Assembly (NCBI GenBank): GCA_947305795.1
Contig: CAMZEK010000002.1
Location: 1 to 64,000, forward strand
Length of the DNA stretch: 64,000 nucleotides
Source of the DNA: an uncultured Bacteroidales bacterium
GTDB lineage: Bacteria > Bacteroidota > Bacteroidia > Bacteroidales > F082
Reading direction: 5' to 3'
Under the pieces are notes generated by a model that saw only the letters and a program-made list of their open reading frames with translations, did no database searches and had not been told where the DNA came from. A program made the position numbers and the translations under genes. Below are positions 1 through 9,020 of this stretch, piece by piece. Positions within the stretch are counted from its first letter, which is position 1; the number at the start of each line of letters is the position of its first letter.

Positions 1-2
1 TC

Positions 3-1634
3 CGGATGCTGAACAAGTCGAAAGGTCCTGCCATGTGGAGTCCGCGCTGCCAAAGTGATAAGATGATGTTTTCCGCCGAATGGCGCAGCTTATTGGAAAA
101 AACACCCAATGTCGATTTTTGGCAAGACATCGTAACGGGACTATTGGTCGTCGGAGACCAAGTGAAAGGTGTCATTACATCAATGGGAGGTAAAATCGAA
201 AGCAAGGCTGTCATCCTCACTAACGGCACTTTTTTGAACGGCTTGATACATATCGGTGAGCAGCATTTCCCAGGAGGCAGGATGGGCGAGGTGGCCAGTC
301 ACGGCATCTCAGAACAACTGAAAGACCTAGGCTTTGAGGTCAAACGCTTGAAAACGGGAACGCCAGTCCGCATCGATGGCCGAACCATTGATTTCAACAA
401 ACTCATCGAACAAAAGGGTGATGATGAAGTGGTCGGTTTTTCATACATAGAACCGTTCAAAATCAGCAAGCAAAGGAGTTGTTGGATAGCCCACACATCA
501 CCAAAAGTGCATGAAACCCTAAGAAAAGGCTTCAAGTATTCACCCATGTTCAACGGCAGAATCCAAGGTGTGGGACCAAGATATTGTCCCAGCATTGAGG
601 ACAAAATTGAACGTTTTTCGGGCAAGGATACACATCAATTGTTTGTTGAACCAGAAGGCTGGACGACAGAAGAATACTATCTCAATGGCTTCAGTTCTTC
701 ATTGCCTGACTACATCCAATATGAGGCTTTGAGGCAAATCGAAGGCTTTGAAAAGGCTAAGATTTTCCGTCCTGGCTATGCCATAGAATACGACTATTTT
801 CCACCAGAGCAGTTGTATCATTCCTTGGAAACAAGGCTCATGCATGGACTATATTTTGCGGGACAGATCAACGGAACGACAGGTTATGAGGAAGCCGCTT
901 GCCAAGGTTTGATGGCAGGAATCAATGCAAGTTTGGCATTAAAAGAGAAACAACCTTTGGTGCTATCAAGATACGAAGCTTATATTGGAGTCCTCATCGA
1001 CGACCTTATTACCAAAGGTGTTGATGAACCCTACCGAATGTTCACTAGTAGGGCGGAACATCGAATCTTATTACGGCAAGACAACGCCGATGCCCGATTG
1101 ACAGAAATGTCATATTCGTTCGGTTTGGCCAAAGAAGACCGTTACCAAAAGTATCTGCAAAAACGTCAAAAGGTAGAAGAGATTAAGCGGTTTCTAAACG
1201 AGAATTACGCCTACCCAGACCAAATCAATGGGCTTTTGGAACAAAAGGAAAGCACAAAGATAGAACAAAAAATGAAGTTGTCCTATCTTTTACTGCGACC
1301 CCAAATCAGTTTATCTGAAATGATAGACACCTTGCCGGTATTGAACCAATATAAAAACCAAGAGAGGTTCATAAGGGAATGTCTTGAAGAAGCGGAAATC
1401 CAAATAAAATATGACAGTTACATTGAAAAAGAGGATGAACTAGCGGATAAGCTGAGAAGATTGGAAAACGTGAAACTACCAAAAGAGTTTGATTTTCATA
1501 GCTTGCAATCTTTATCGTATGAGTCGAGAGAAAAACTCAATAGATACCAACCCGAAACGTTGGGGCAAGCCTCAAGAATTAGTGGAATTTCACCCGCTGA
1601 CATTAACGTATTAGCCATATTCTTAGGAAGATAA
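3..1634 (+). CDS. mnmG: tRNA uridine-5-carboxymethylaminomethyl(34) synthesis enzyme MnmG (GidA), 5'-truncated by window edge
   Basis: Protein contains GTFLNGLIHIGEQHFPGGRMGE, KTGTPVRIDGRTIDF, RPGYAIEYDYFPPEQL, GQINGTTGYEEAACQGLMAGINA, and FTSRAEHRILLRQDNADARLT, all typical of MnmG. The N-terminal FAD motif lies outside the window. Confidence 0.96.
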   Translation, partial: RMLNKSKGPAMWSPRCQSDKMMFSAEWRSLLEKTPNVDFWQDIVTGLLVVGDQVKGVITSMGGKIESKAVILTNGTFLNGLIHIGEQHFPGGRMGEVASHGISEQLKDLGFEVKRLKTGTPVRIDGRTIDFNKLIEQKGDDEVVGFSYIEPFKISKQRSCWIAHTSPKVHETLRKGFKYSPMFNGRIQGVGPRYCPSIEDKIERFSGKDTHQLFVEPEGWTTEEYYLNGFSSSLPDYIQYEALRQIEGFEKAKIFRPGYAIEYDYFPPEQLYHSLETRLMHGLYFAGQINGTTGYEEAACQGLMAGINASLALKEKQPLVLSRYEAYIGVLIDDLITKGVDEPYRMFTSRAEHRILLRQDNADARLTEMSYSFGLAKEDRYQKYLQKRQKVEEIKRFLNENYAYPDQINGLLEQKESTKIEQKMKLSYLLLRPQISLSEMIDTLPVLNQYKNQERFIRECLEEAEIQIKYDSYIEKEDELADKLRRLENVKLPKEFDFHSLQSLSYESREKLNRYQPETLGQASRISGISPADINVLAIFLGR

Positions 1635-1640
1635 CTATTT

Positions 1641-1656
1641 TGTTTCACATGAAACA
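1641..1656. promoter_or_regulatory. parS-like palindrome TGTTTCACATGAAACA (15/16 to TGTTTCACGTGAAACA)
   Basis: Direct sequence match in the mnmG-methyltransferase intergenic gap; only the central CG is CA. Confidence 0.5.
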
Positions 1657-1667
1657 CAAGTAAAGAA

Positions 1668-2543
1668 ATGAATAAAAAATGCCCTTGGTGCGATTCTAAT
1701 AAAACCCAAATAAACCTTTGGGTCAAGGACTTATTTTTGACTCAAGAAACCTTTGAGATACATGAATGCAATAACTGCGGTTTGCTATTCACAGAACCTA
1801 GACCATCACAAAATGAAATAGGTAAATACTATCAATCGGAGGAATATTATAGCCACAAAGAAAACAAAAAAGGATTCATCCCGAAATTGTATGAGATGGT
1901 AAAATCAATCAACCTAAAAAACAAATACAATATGGCAACGGCGGGATTGACTAAAGGAAAGGTACTAGATATAGGCTGTGGAGTCGGAGATTTTCTTCAA
2001 ACAATGGAAGCAAACGGCTGGAAAACAACAGGAATTGAGCCTTCAGAAGATGCCAAAACAATTGCATGCCAAAGGATAAATGCTACATTATTATTACCCG
2101 AAGAGATAAACCAACTGCAGGATGAAAGTTACGACTTAATAACAATGTGGCATGTTCTTGAACACATTGACGACCTAAAAGAAGAAATCAAACAATTACA
2201 ACGTTTGTTGAAAAAAGGAGGGAGGTTGCTCCTAGCATTGCCCAATTTCAAGTCGTACGATGCAATGTATTATAAGGAGTTTTGGGCTGCATACGATGTG
2301 CCACGACATTTTAACCATTTCTGTAAAACATCAATAAATAATGTATTCAAAAACAGCGAATTGAAAAGGACAAACACATCAAAACTTATATGGGATGCTT
2401 ATTATATCTCATACATGAGTGAAAAGTACCAGCACCACAGCTTGCCGTTAATGCGAGGAACAATCAGAGGTATGCTATCAAACATAACCGCACGCAAGAA
2501 TGGTGAATGGTCAAGCATGGTATATATTTTTGAAAAAGAATAG
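1668..2543 (+). CDS. class I SAM-dependent methyltransferase with N-terminal CxxC zinc-binding segment
   Basis: MNKKCPWCDSN...CNNCGLLFTEPRP; SAM motif VLDIGCGVGDFLQTM; MWHVLEHIDD. Confidence 0.85.
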   Translation: MNKKCPWCDSNKTQINLWVKDLFLTQETFEIHECNNCGLLFTEPRPSQNEIGKYYQSEEYYSHKENKKGFIPKLYEMVKSINLKNKYNMATAGLTKGKVLDIGCGVGDFLQTMEANGWKTTGIEPSEDAKTIACQRINATLLLPEEINQLQDESYDLITMWHVLEHIDDLKEEIKQLQRLLKKGGRLLLALPNFKSYDAMYYKEFWAAYDVPRHFNHFCKTSINNVFKNSELKRTNTSKLIWDAYYISYMSEKYQHHSLPLMRGTIRGMLSNITARKNGEWSSMVYIFEKE

Positions 2544-2701
2544 CAAATCGAAAAATTGGTCGTTTTTAGGCGATTTAAGACGTTTTGAAGGTTTTTGAAA
2601 GGATATCAAAAATGAAAGTAAAAGACAAAATATAAAGCTATTTTTTAAATTTTTGTTTATCAATTACTTAAGCGATGAATTAAAACAGTAAAGGTCATAA
2701 G

Positions 2702-5700
2702 ATGAGCCAGAACATTAAAAATAAGAGAATCGGTCGTTTTTTGATATGGACAGGTATCGCTTTATTATTGATTTTAGGGGTACTTCAATTACATTTGTTA
2801 AAACCCGAAGTCATCGGAAAAATGGTACAACGCTCCATACAAAGAACAGATAAAAAAATGCAAAATCTCATCGACCAAGGAATGAGTCAAAACGTATTAG
2901 TAAGTAATGAATTTGGCTTATTTGTTTTTCAAAAAGATTCGTTGACTTATTGGAACAATAACCAAATCTATCCCAAGTTATTGAAACGTCGCATCCAGAT
3001 CGGTCAAGACACAATATGCACCGTTCCATCAGGCGATTATTTTGTCAAATCCTTTCAAAATGGGGATTTGAGTTATTACCTTTTCAAACTCATAAATACA
3101 CACTATCGTATTGAAAACACTTATTTTCAGAATGGTTTCAAGCCGCTTTCTTGGTTCATTGAGGCTAATTTGAAATTTCATCCAGAATTAGGAGATTTCG
3201 ACATCGTCAACCAAGAGGGAAAGTTGTTAGCAAAATGCCAAATCCTAGAAAAGCCAAAGCTAAAAAGTCAATATAAATACTTCTTTCTATATACTTCCAT
3301 CGTGCTCATTCTAATAGGAATAATTTTGACCTATTCAAAACCAAAAAGAAAGAATTCATTAGACAAGAAAAACACTTTTTCAATAGAAATAGGAGTTGGC
3401 ATTGTTATTGTTTTAGCCATTCTAGCGACGTATGTTTATAACAAAGTCCATACAAGAAACGAGAATGAGAGAATGGAAGAAATGGTAGAGGTTCTATTAG
3501 ATAAACGTGATGAGAAATTCGAAGCGGCATATACAACATTCGCAGAAGCAGTTGTGGCCGATACAAATTTGCAAGAGATGTTATTCGCCGAAAGTAATAT
3601 ATTGGCGGACGTGATACTCGGCTATTCCAAAGAGCTACTTTTCGATGAAACCATGAAAGCCTACACGGCTTCACTCACAGTCTGCGAACCTGGCGAAGAA
3701 ATTACCATACAGCCAGAAGGTTACATCTCAGATTGTGAAGAATACTTTCTTGAAAAGCTGGCCAACAATAGCCAAAAAAGGGTAGGAAAGGATTTGTATT
3801 TCATTGATTATTATACACTTGACCCAAACTATTTAGGGAAGCTTCAAATCTTATCCAAAGACTCGCTGCGACAAAAAACCTTATATTTCGAGTTCTACAA
3901 ACCCATCGCGCCAGAGGGGTTCGGATTCCCGCAACTATTACAAGAAAACAACAGTCGTCGCCCATACGAGTATTCGGTGGCCAACTACCGTAACCAGATT
4001 TTGGTCTACAAATACGGCAAATACATCTATCCCAATTTCTTCAGTGAGCAAAACGGTAAAGATCATGATTTCAACTACGCTCAGGGGTATAAGCATTACA
4101 CCGTCAAATACGGCGATAACAATGCCATAGTCATCAGTGTGCCACGTAGAGGCTGGTCAGAAACGACAGCTCCGTTTGCATTGTTTTTCCTGGGAATGAT
4201 AATACCTTACCTGCTCATTTATTGGATTTTACGTCAGAAAGAAGACGAAAAGACACATAGTTTCCGCCAGCGGTTGCAAAGCGTAGTGCTGTTCACTTTA
4301 GCCTTATCATTCCTCGCCATCGGACCTGTTTCGGTCATTTACATGCGTAGCGTTTACAATCAAAAAACCATGACTTCACAATTCGAGAATACACGAACGC
4401 TTGCTTTGGAGATGGAAAACGACCTCAATTTGGTCTCCATGGTTGACAATACTTCACGAGACACTTGGACAGACATATTACAACACTATGCAGCCACATT
4501 CTTTACAGACCTCAACCTCTACAGCCTTGACGGGATGCTCATCGCCACAACACGACCTGAAATCAATGAACTAAACCTGCAAGCACCCCTCATGAACGCC
4601 GAAGCCTATCAACAAATGTACCGTAACAAAGCACTTTATTTCACTCATGAAGAAAAGTTGGCAAAAGGCAGCTACGAGTCGGCATACATTCCCATTACCG
4701 ACACGAACGGGAACACTTTGGCCTATCTTAATACACCCTATTTTTCAAGTACTATAGATTTGCATAAGGAAATTCTTAACTTCGTCCTTACCTATATTAA
4801 CATCATCCTTATCTTGTTGGGCATCGCGGTGATTTTCGTCCTCAGAGCAACCAAACGACTGACCCAACCGTTGTCTTTGATTCAAAACAAAATGCGTGGC
4901 ATCAAAATCGACCAGAAGAACGAACCCATCGAATGGAAGGGAAACGACGAAATCGGGTCATTGGTGAAACAATACAACCAACTTATAGTCGAATTGGAGA
5001 AAAGCGCTGCCGAGTTAAAACGTACCACTACCGAATCGGCATGGCGCGACGTGGCGCGACAAGTGGCACATGAAATCAAAAACTCATTGACTCCTATGCG
5101 ACTCAGCGTGCAATTGCTCCAACACAACATTGAAAGCGGCGCAAATAATCTGGACGAGCGTGTCAATCGCACTTCTGCTACTTTGATTGAACAAATCGAT
5201 GCTCTCTCCAACATTGCCTCTTCGTTCTCGCGATATGCCAAACTGCCTGAAAACCATCCGCAGCAACTGGACTTGGCCGAGTTGATCGGTAATGTGGTAA
5301 ACCTCTACGATAACGCGGAAAACATCACATTCAATTATGTTTACGACAAGACGAAAAATCACAGCTATAACGGCGATAAGACCAACCTAAACAGCGCTTT
5401 CGGCAACATCATCAAGAATGCCACGCAAGCCATTGGAACCAAGTCAAACGGCCATATTGAAGTATCTTTGAAAGCTTCTGATACAACATACATTATCACC
5501 GTGAAAGACAACGGAAAGGGGATCAAGGAAGAGGACAAAAACCGTATTTTCTTGCCGAATTTCACTACCAAATCGGGCGGATCGGGCGTGGGTCTGTCCT
5601 TGACATACAATATCATACAAACCTGCGGCGGAAACATTTCTTTCCAAAGCGAAGAAGGAGTTGGAACCGAATTTAGGATTGAATTGCCATTCCAGATAAA

Positions 5701-5707
5701 CGCTTAG
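2702..5707 (+). CDS. membrane sensor histidine kinase, NtrY-like (HAMP + HisKA + HATPase)
   Basis: Several TM segments; DVARQVAHEIKNSLTPMRLSVQLL H-box; N-box NIIKNATQAI; VKDNGKGIKEED; GSGVGLSLTYNII. Confidence 0.9.
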   Translation: MSQNIKNKRIGRFLIWTGIALLLILGVLQLHLLKPEVIGKMVQRSIQRTDKKMQNLIDQGMSQNVLVSNEFGLFVFQKDSLTYWNNNQIYPKLLKRRIQIGQDTICTVPSGDYFVKSFQNGDLSYYLFKLINTHYRIENTYFQNGFKPLSWFIEANLKFHPELGDFDIVNQEGKLLAKCQILEKPKLKSQYKYFFLYTSIVLILIGIILTYSKPKRKNSLDKKNTFSIEIGVGIVIVLAILATYVYNKVHTRNENERMEEMVEVLLDKRDEKFEAAYTTFAEAVVADTNLQEMLFAESNILADVILGYSKELLFDETMKAYTASLTVCEPGEEITIQPEGYISDCEEYFLEKLANNSQKRVGKDLYFIDYYTLDPNYLGKLQILSKDSLRQKTLYFEFYKPIAPEGFGFPQLLQENNSRRPYEYSVANYRNQILVYKYGKYIYPNFFSEQNGKDHDFNYAQGYKHYTVKYGDNNAIVISVPRRGWSETTAPFALFFLGMIIPYLLIYWILRQKEDEKTHSFRQRLQSVVLFTLALSFLAIGPVSVIYMRSVYNQKTMTSQFENTRTLALEMENDLNLVSMVDNTSRDTWTDILQHYAATFFTDLNLYSLDGMLIATTRPEINELNLQAPLMNAEAYQQMYRNKALYFTHEEKLAKGSYESAYIPITDTNGNTLAYLNTPYFSSTIDLHKEILNFVLTYINIILILLGIAVIFVLRATKRLTQPLSLIQNKMRGIKIDQKNEPIEWKGNDEIGSLVKQYNQLIVELEKSAAELKRTTTESAWRDVARQVAHEIKNSLTPMRLSVQLLQHNIESGANNLDERVNRTSATLIEQIDALSNIASSFSRYAKLPENHPQQLDLAELIGNVVNLYDNAENITFNYVYDKTKNHSYNGDKTNLNSAFGNIIKNATQAIGTKSNGHIEVSLKASDTTYIITVKDNGKGIKEEDKNRIFLPNFTTKSGGSGVGLSLTYNIIQTCGGNISFQSEEGVGTEFRIELPFQINA

Positions 5708-5730
5708 CATAACTGCCTAAAATAAAAGCC

Positions 5731-6837
5731 ATGAACGAGATTTTCGAAAACCAGGAGGAAGAAATCCTTAGTGAAAATACCGAAATCGCTACCGATAAAA
5801 AATGCCCCAATTGCGGCGCGACTATTACTTTTAGCCCAACAACTGGCAAATTGCACTGCGAGTATTGCGGTTATGAAAAAGAACTCCCAAAACCCGAGGA
5901 GGAAAACGCTATCGTGGAAATGGATTTTGAGGCCGCTTTGCATACCGAAAGTTTCAATTGGGGCGAACAGAAAAAGTCGGTGGAATGTAAGCAATGCGGT
6001 GCCGTGACCATCTATGATGTCTTGCAAACCGCAGCCGTGTGTCCCTTTTGCGGCTCAACGAGCGTAATGCCAGCCGCGGCTCAAAATTCCATTGCACCTG
6101 GAGCCGTATGTCCATTTAGCATACCCAAAGAGATGGCAGGTGAAAGCTTTACCAAATGGCTGAAAAAGAAATGGTTCACTCCAAGAAAAGCCAAGAAAAA
6201 TGCCCGTCCAAATGCTTTCCAAGGCATTTATCTACCTTATTGGACTTACGACGCACAAACCACCTCAAATTTCACGGCGAGGGCTGGTTATGATAAACAA
6301 GTGAAAAAAAAGGACGGCAGTTTTGAAACCCAAACAGACTGGCGGCATGTGATGGGTGTCTATCGGGAATTCATAGATGACGAAACTGTGATGGCTTCGA
6401 AGCGGCATTTAAATTCAGGCGTGACAGGGTGCGGGCCTTTCAATTTGTCGAAATTGGTGCCCTATAATCCGCAAGTGCTGGCCGGTTTTGTCGCTGAACG
6501 ATATTCTGTTGGTTTGAAAGAAGGCTGGCAGAAGGCACAAACGAGCATCCATTCCAAATTAAATTCACACATCCATAGTTATGTCAAATCTAAGTGGCAC
6601 TGTGACCAGGTGAGTAATCTTAGATTCTCAACACTATACAGCAACATCACCTATAAATACATCCTTGTGCCAGTCTGGATGTCGTCGTTCAAATACAAGG
6701 ATAAAATATATCAGTTTGTGGTAAATGGGCAAACGGGCAAAGTGAGCGGCAAGGCTCCTGTTTCGGCTTTCCGAGTCATATTGGCCGTCTTGCTCGGTAT
6801 TGCTGCTATTATAGGACTATATTATGCGCTGCAATGA
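5731..6837 (+). CDS. zinc-ribbon membrane protein of unknown function
   Basis: CPNCGATITFSPTTGKLHCEYCGY, CKQCGAVTIYDVLQTAAVCPFCGS, C-terminal TM helix. Confidence 0.75.
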   Translation: MNEIFENQEEEILSENTEIATDKKCPNCGATITFSPTTGKLHCEYCGYEKELPKPEEENAIVEMDFEAALHTESFNWGEQKKSVECKQCGAVTIYDVLQTAAVCPFCGSTSVMPAAAQNSIAPGAVCPFSIPKEMAGESFTKWLKKKWFTPRKAKKNARPNAFQGIYLPYWTYDAQTTSNFTARAGYDKQVKKKDGSFETQTDWRHVMGVYREFIDDETVMASKRHLNSGVTGCGPFNLSKLVPYNPQVLAGFVAERYSVGLKEGWQKAQTSIHSKLNSHIHSYVKSKWHCDQVSNLRFSTLYSNITYKYILVPVWMSSFKYKDKIYQFVVNGQTGKVSGKAPVSAFRVILAVLLGIAAIIGLYYALQ

Positions 6838-6922
6838 ATACGACTCTGTTGATTTCATCCCCCAAAGTTTGCAATAAGGAATTTTTTGCTCTAAAAATGA
6901 AAGCCAATTATAGAAAAACCAC

Positions 6923-6930
6923 TACTTTTG
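6923..6930 (+). promoter_or_regulatory. Bacteroidota -7 box TACTTTTG
   Basis: Matches TAnnTTTG; 56 nt upstream of ATG 6986. Confidence 0.55.
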
Positions 6931-6985
6931 CAATTTAATTCGGAAATTGAAGTTATAAGTATTTGAAACGATAAAATAAACAACA

Positions 6986-7618
6986 ATGAAAAACAGAATC
7001 ACGACCGTCATCCTGGTGCTGCTTGCAGCGTTCATCACGCTTGGAGGAAATACCAGTTGCAAGAGCAAGAAAAAATTGGCCAAAGAAGCCGCAGAAGCTG
7101 AGTACAAGTCGAGATCAGAGCAAGCAGTGAAAGACCTGAATGCCATTCTTGACGATGAAACTTTATGGAGTCTTGAAGAGAAAGAGGCTCGCGTACAGTC
7201 CATTAAAGACTGGAATCTGCAAAACCCTGAAGTGGATGACCTTCTGTTCCAAGTGGAAAAGAAACTCGCCCGCGAACGTGCCCAAAAAGAAGAGGAAGAG
7301 CGCAATATTGAACAGCAACAGCAAGCACAAGCCATCAATGATGTTCTTGAAAAGAACTTTGGTAGCATAGCCCGTGCTGGAAATTCGTCACAAGCCAACC
7401 GTCTAATCAATGAAACATTGGAATTATTTGAATCGGCCAACATTCCTGTGCTCATTATTATCAACCAAAATGCTGGATTTAACGACTACGACCGTCCGAC
7501 TACCATTGAGAATTATCTCAACTATCTGAAAGACCAGAAAGTTTCAAACAACAAGGTCTACGAAATCAAATACAACGCCAACGGAAAAATCAACGAACTT
7601 GAACTGATAAAGAAATGA
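6986..7618 (+). CDS. putative lipoprotein, unknown function
   Basis: Signal peptide with Cys after the hydrophobic core (NTSCKSKKK); ATGA overlap with next gene. Confidence 0.7.
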   Translation: MKNRITTVILVLLAAFITLGGNTSCKSKKKLAKEAAEAEYKSRSEQAVKDLNAILDDETLWSLEEKEARVQSIKDWNLQNPEVDDLLFQVEKKLARERAQKEEEERNIEQQQQAQAINDVLEKNFGSIARAGNSSQANRLINETLELFESANIPVLIIINQNAGFNDYDRPTTIENYLNYLKDQKVSNNKVYEIKYNANGKINELELIKK

Positions 7619-8190
7619 AAAAGATCATAGCCACATTAGCCATTGTCCTCTGCATTGCCGGCACTGCCTTGGCACAGGACGAACTGAGTTTTGAACGCAA
7701 GCAAGCCATCGACAGCCTTGCTTTGGAGAAGGTGCGTGACCTGAGCAAATACATTAAAATCGTAGGCTCAAAAGACACACCTTTCAGTGAAGCTAATCGC
7801 GTCATCGACAGAGCCGAAGAGCTTTTCATGAATGATGCTGAAATTGGTGTTTCGTCACTGAGTTCCAACCAAATTACCTATTACCGCGTACGCAAATATC
7901 TCGAGCATTTAATGCGCTTAAACTACGACCGCGTTGAGATTGAATGGTACAACATTGAGTACGTCAGCGACTTGCAGCGCCAGCCCGACGGTACTTATGT
8001 AGGTGTCATTACCATCTTCCAGACCTTCCGTGGATATGATGCTGAAGGTCAGTTGCAGTACAAAGACACCACAAAGAAAGATATTACTGTATACGTGAAG
8101 CGAAAAGAAACCCAAATTGGAGGTCGCACCATCGGTTTCTGGGACGTGTTGCTTGGCGACATGCGTGTGAAGGAAACTACAAATAGATGA
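7615..8190 (+). CDS. secreted protein of unknown function
   Basis: Signal peptide MKKIIATLAIVLCIAGTALAQ; ATGA overlaps on both sides. Confidence 0.75.
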   Translation: MKKIIATLAIVLCIAGTALAQDELSFERKQAIDSLALEKVRDLSKYIKIVGSKDTPFSEANRVIDRAEELFMNDAEIGVSSLSSNQITYYRVRKYLEHLMRLNYDRVEIEWYNIEYVSDLQRQPDGTYVGVITIFQTFRGYDAEGQLQYKDTTKKDITVYVKRKETQIGGRTIGFWDVLLGDMRVKETTNR

Positions 8191-9020
8191 AAATCATCCG
8201 AAATATCTTATTGATCATCATAGAAATAGCTTTCGTCTGGCCCGTTATGGGTCAGACGATTGGCAATTTTCAGATGGACGAAACGGAGCTTTATGCCATG
8301 ACCAAACAAATGGGTCAGTTCATGCGTCGTTTCAATTATGAGGAAGACCAATTCGGTGAAAGGCTGAACCCAAAAGACCCTCGTTATCGCAATAATGAAA
8401 TGCGCCGACAGTCATTGCCCATCCTTTTTGATCAAGAAAAATACGGAAAGCAGACTGATTTGCAACGTTATTTTATTGAAGATGTTACCAAAAGCGACTC
8501 TACCTTCATGACCTTTCTTGGAGGTCGTTGGTACTCGGAAGTTTCCTGCACGTTCAAATATAATGGAAAACCCGTAAATGCAATGCTATTTCTTGCTGTG
8601 GAGAAAGAAGGATTGGGATCAAAATGGGTTATCACCAACGTGTATTTTTCTGAATTCAACAAATTGTTTCCCACAGGTGAGATAACGGAGAAAGAAAAAT
8701 ATTTCCTCCATCCGATGAGTCATGAGCTGGATTTCATGAACATTTACAAAGCCTTTCAAAATTCGGATGTCATTGAGTACTACGCTTCTAAAGAATACCA
8801 GCCCGACTATCTGACGTTGTTCTTTTACGAAATAAAACAAGGCCACCTTGTATTTCAACATGTTGATTCAGTGAAGTTTCACGTGCTACAAATTAAAGAT
8901 TGGTATTTTGAGGTATCGTGGTTCAACCGTTCGGGACTCAATTCCGGCTGGTTGATGTCGAACGTAATATATATGCCTGAAAAAGAAAAAGTTAATCTTA
9001 TCAAATTTTATCAACCATGA
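8187..9020 (+). CDS. secreted protein of unknown function
   Basis: Signal peptide; ATGA overlaps with both neighbours. Confidence 0.7.
   Translation: MKIIRNILLIIIEIAFVWPVMGQTIGNFQMDETELYAMTKQMGQFMRRFNYEEDQFGERLNPKDPRYRNNEMRRQSLPILFDQEKYGKQTDLQRYFIEDVTKSDSTFMTFLGGRWYSEVSCTFKYNGKPVNAMLFLAVEKEGLGSKWVITNVYFSEFNKLFPTGEITEKEKYFLHPMSHELDFMNIYKAFQNSDVIEYYASKEYQPDYLTLFFYEIKQGHLVFQHVDSVKFHVLQIKDWYFEVSWFNRSGLNSGWLMSNVIYMPEKEKVNLIKFYQP

Noticed and set aside
8875-8890. Second parS-like site AGTTTCACGTGCTACA
   Set aside because: Only 13/16 and inside a coding region; roughly 0.2 such matches expected by chance in 64 kb.
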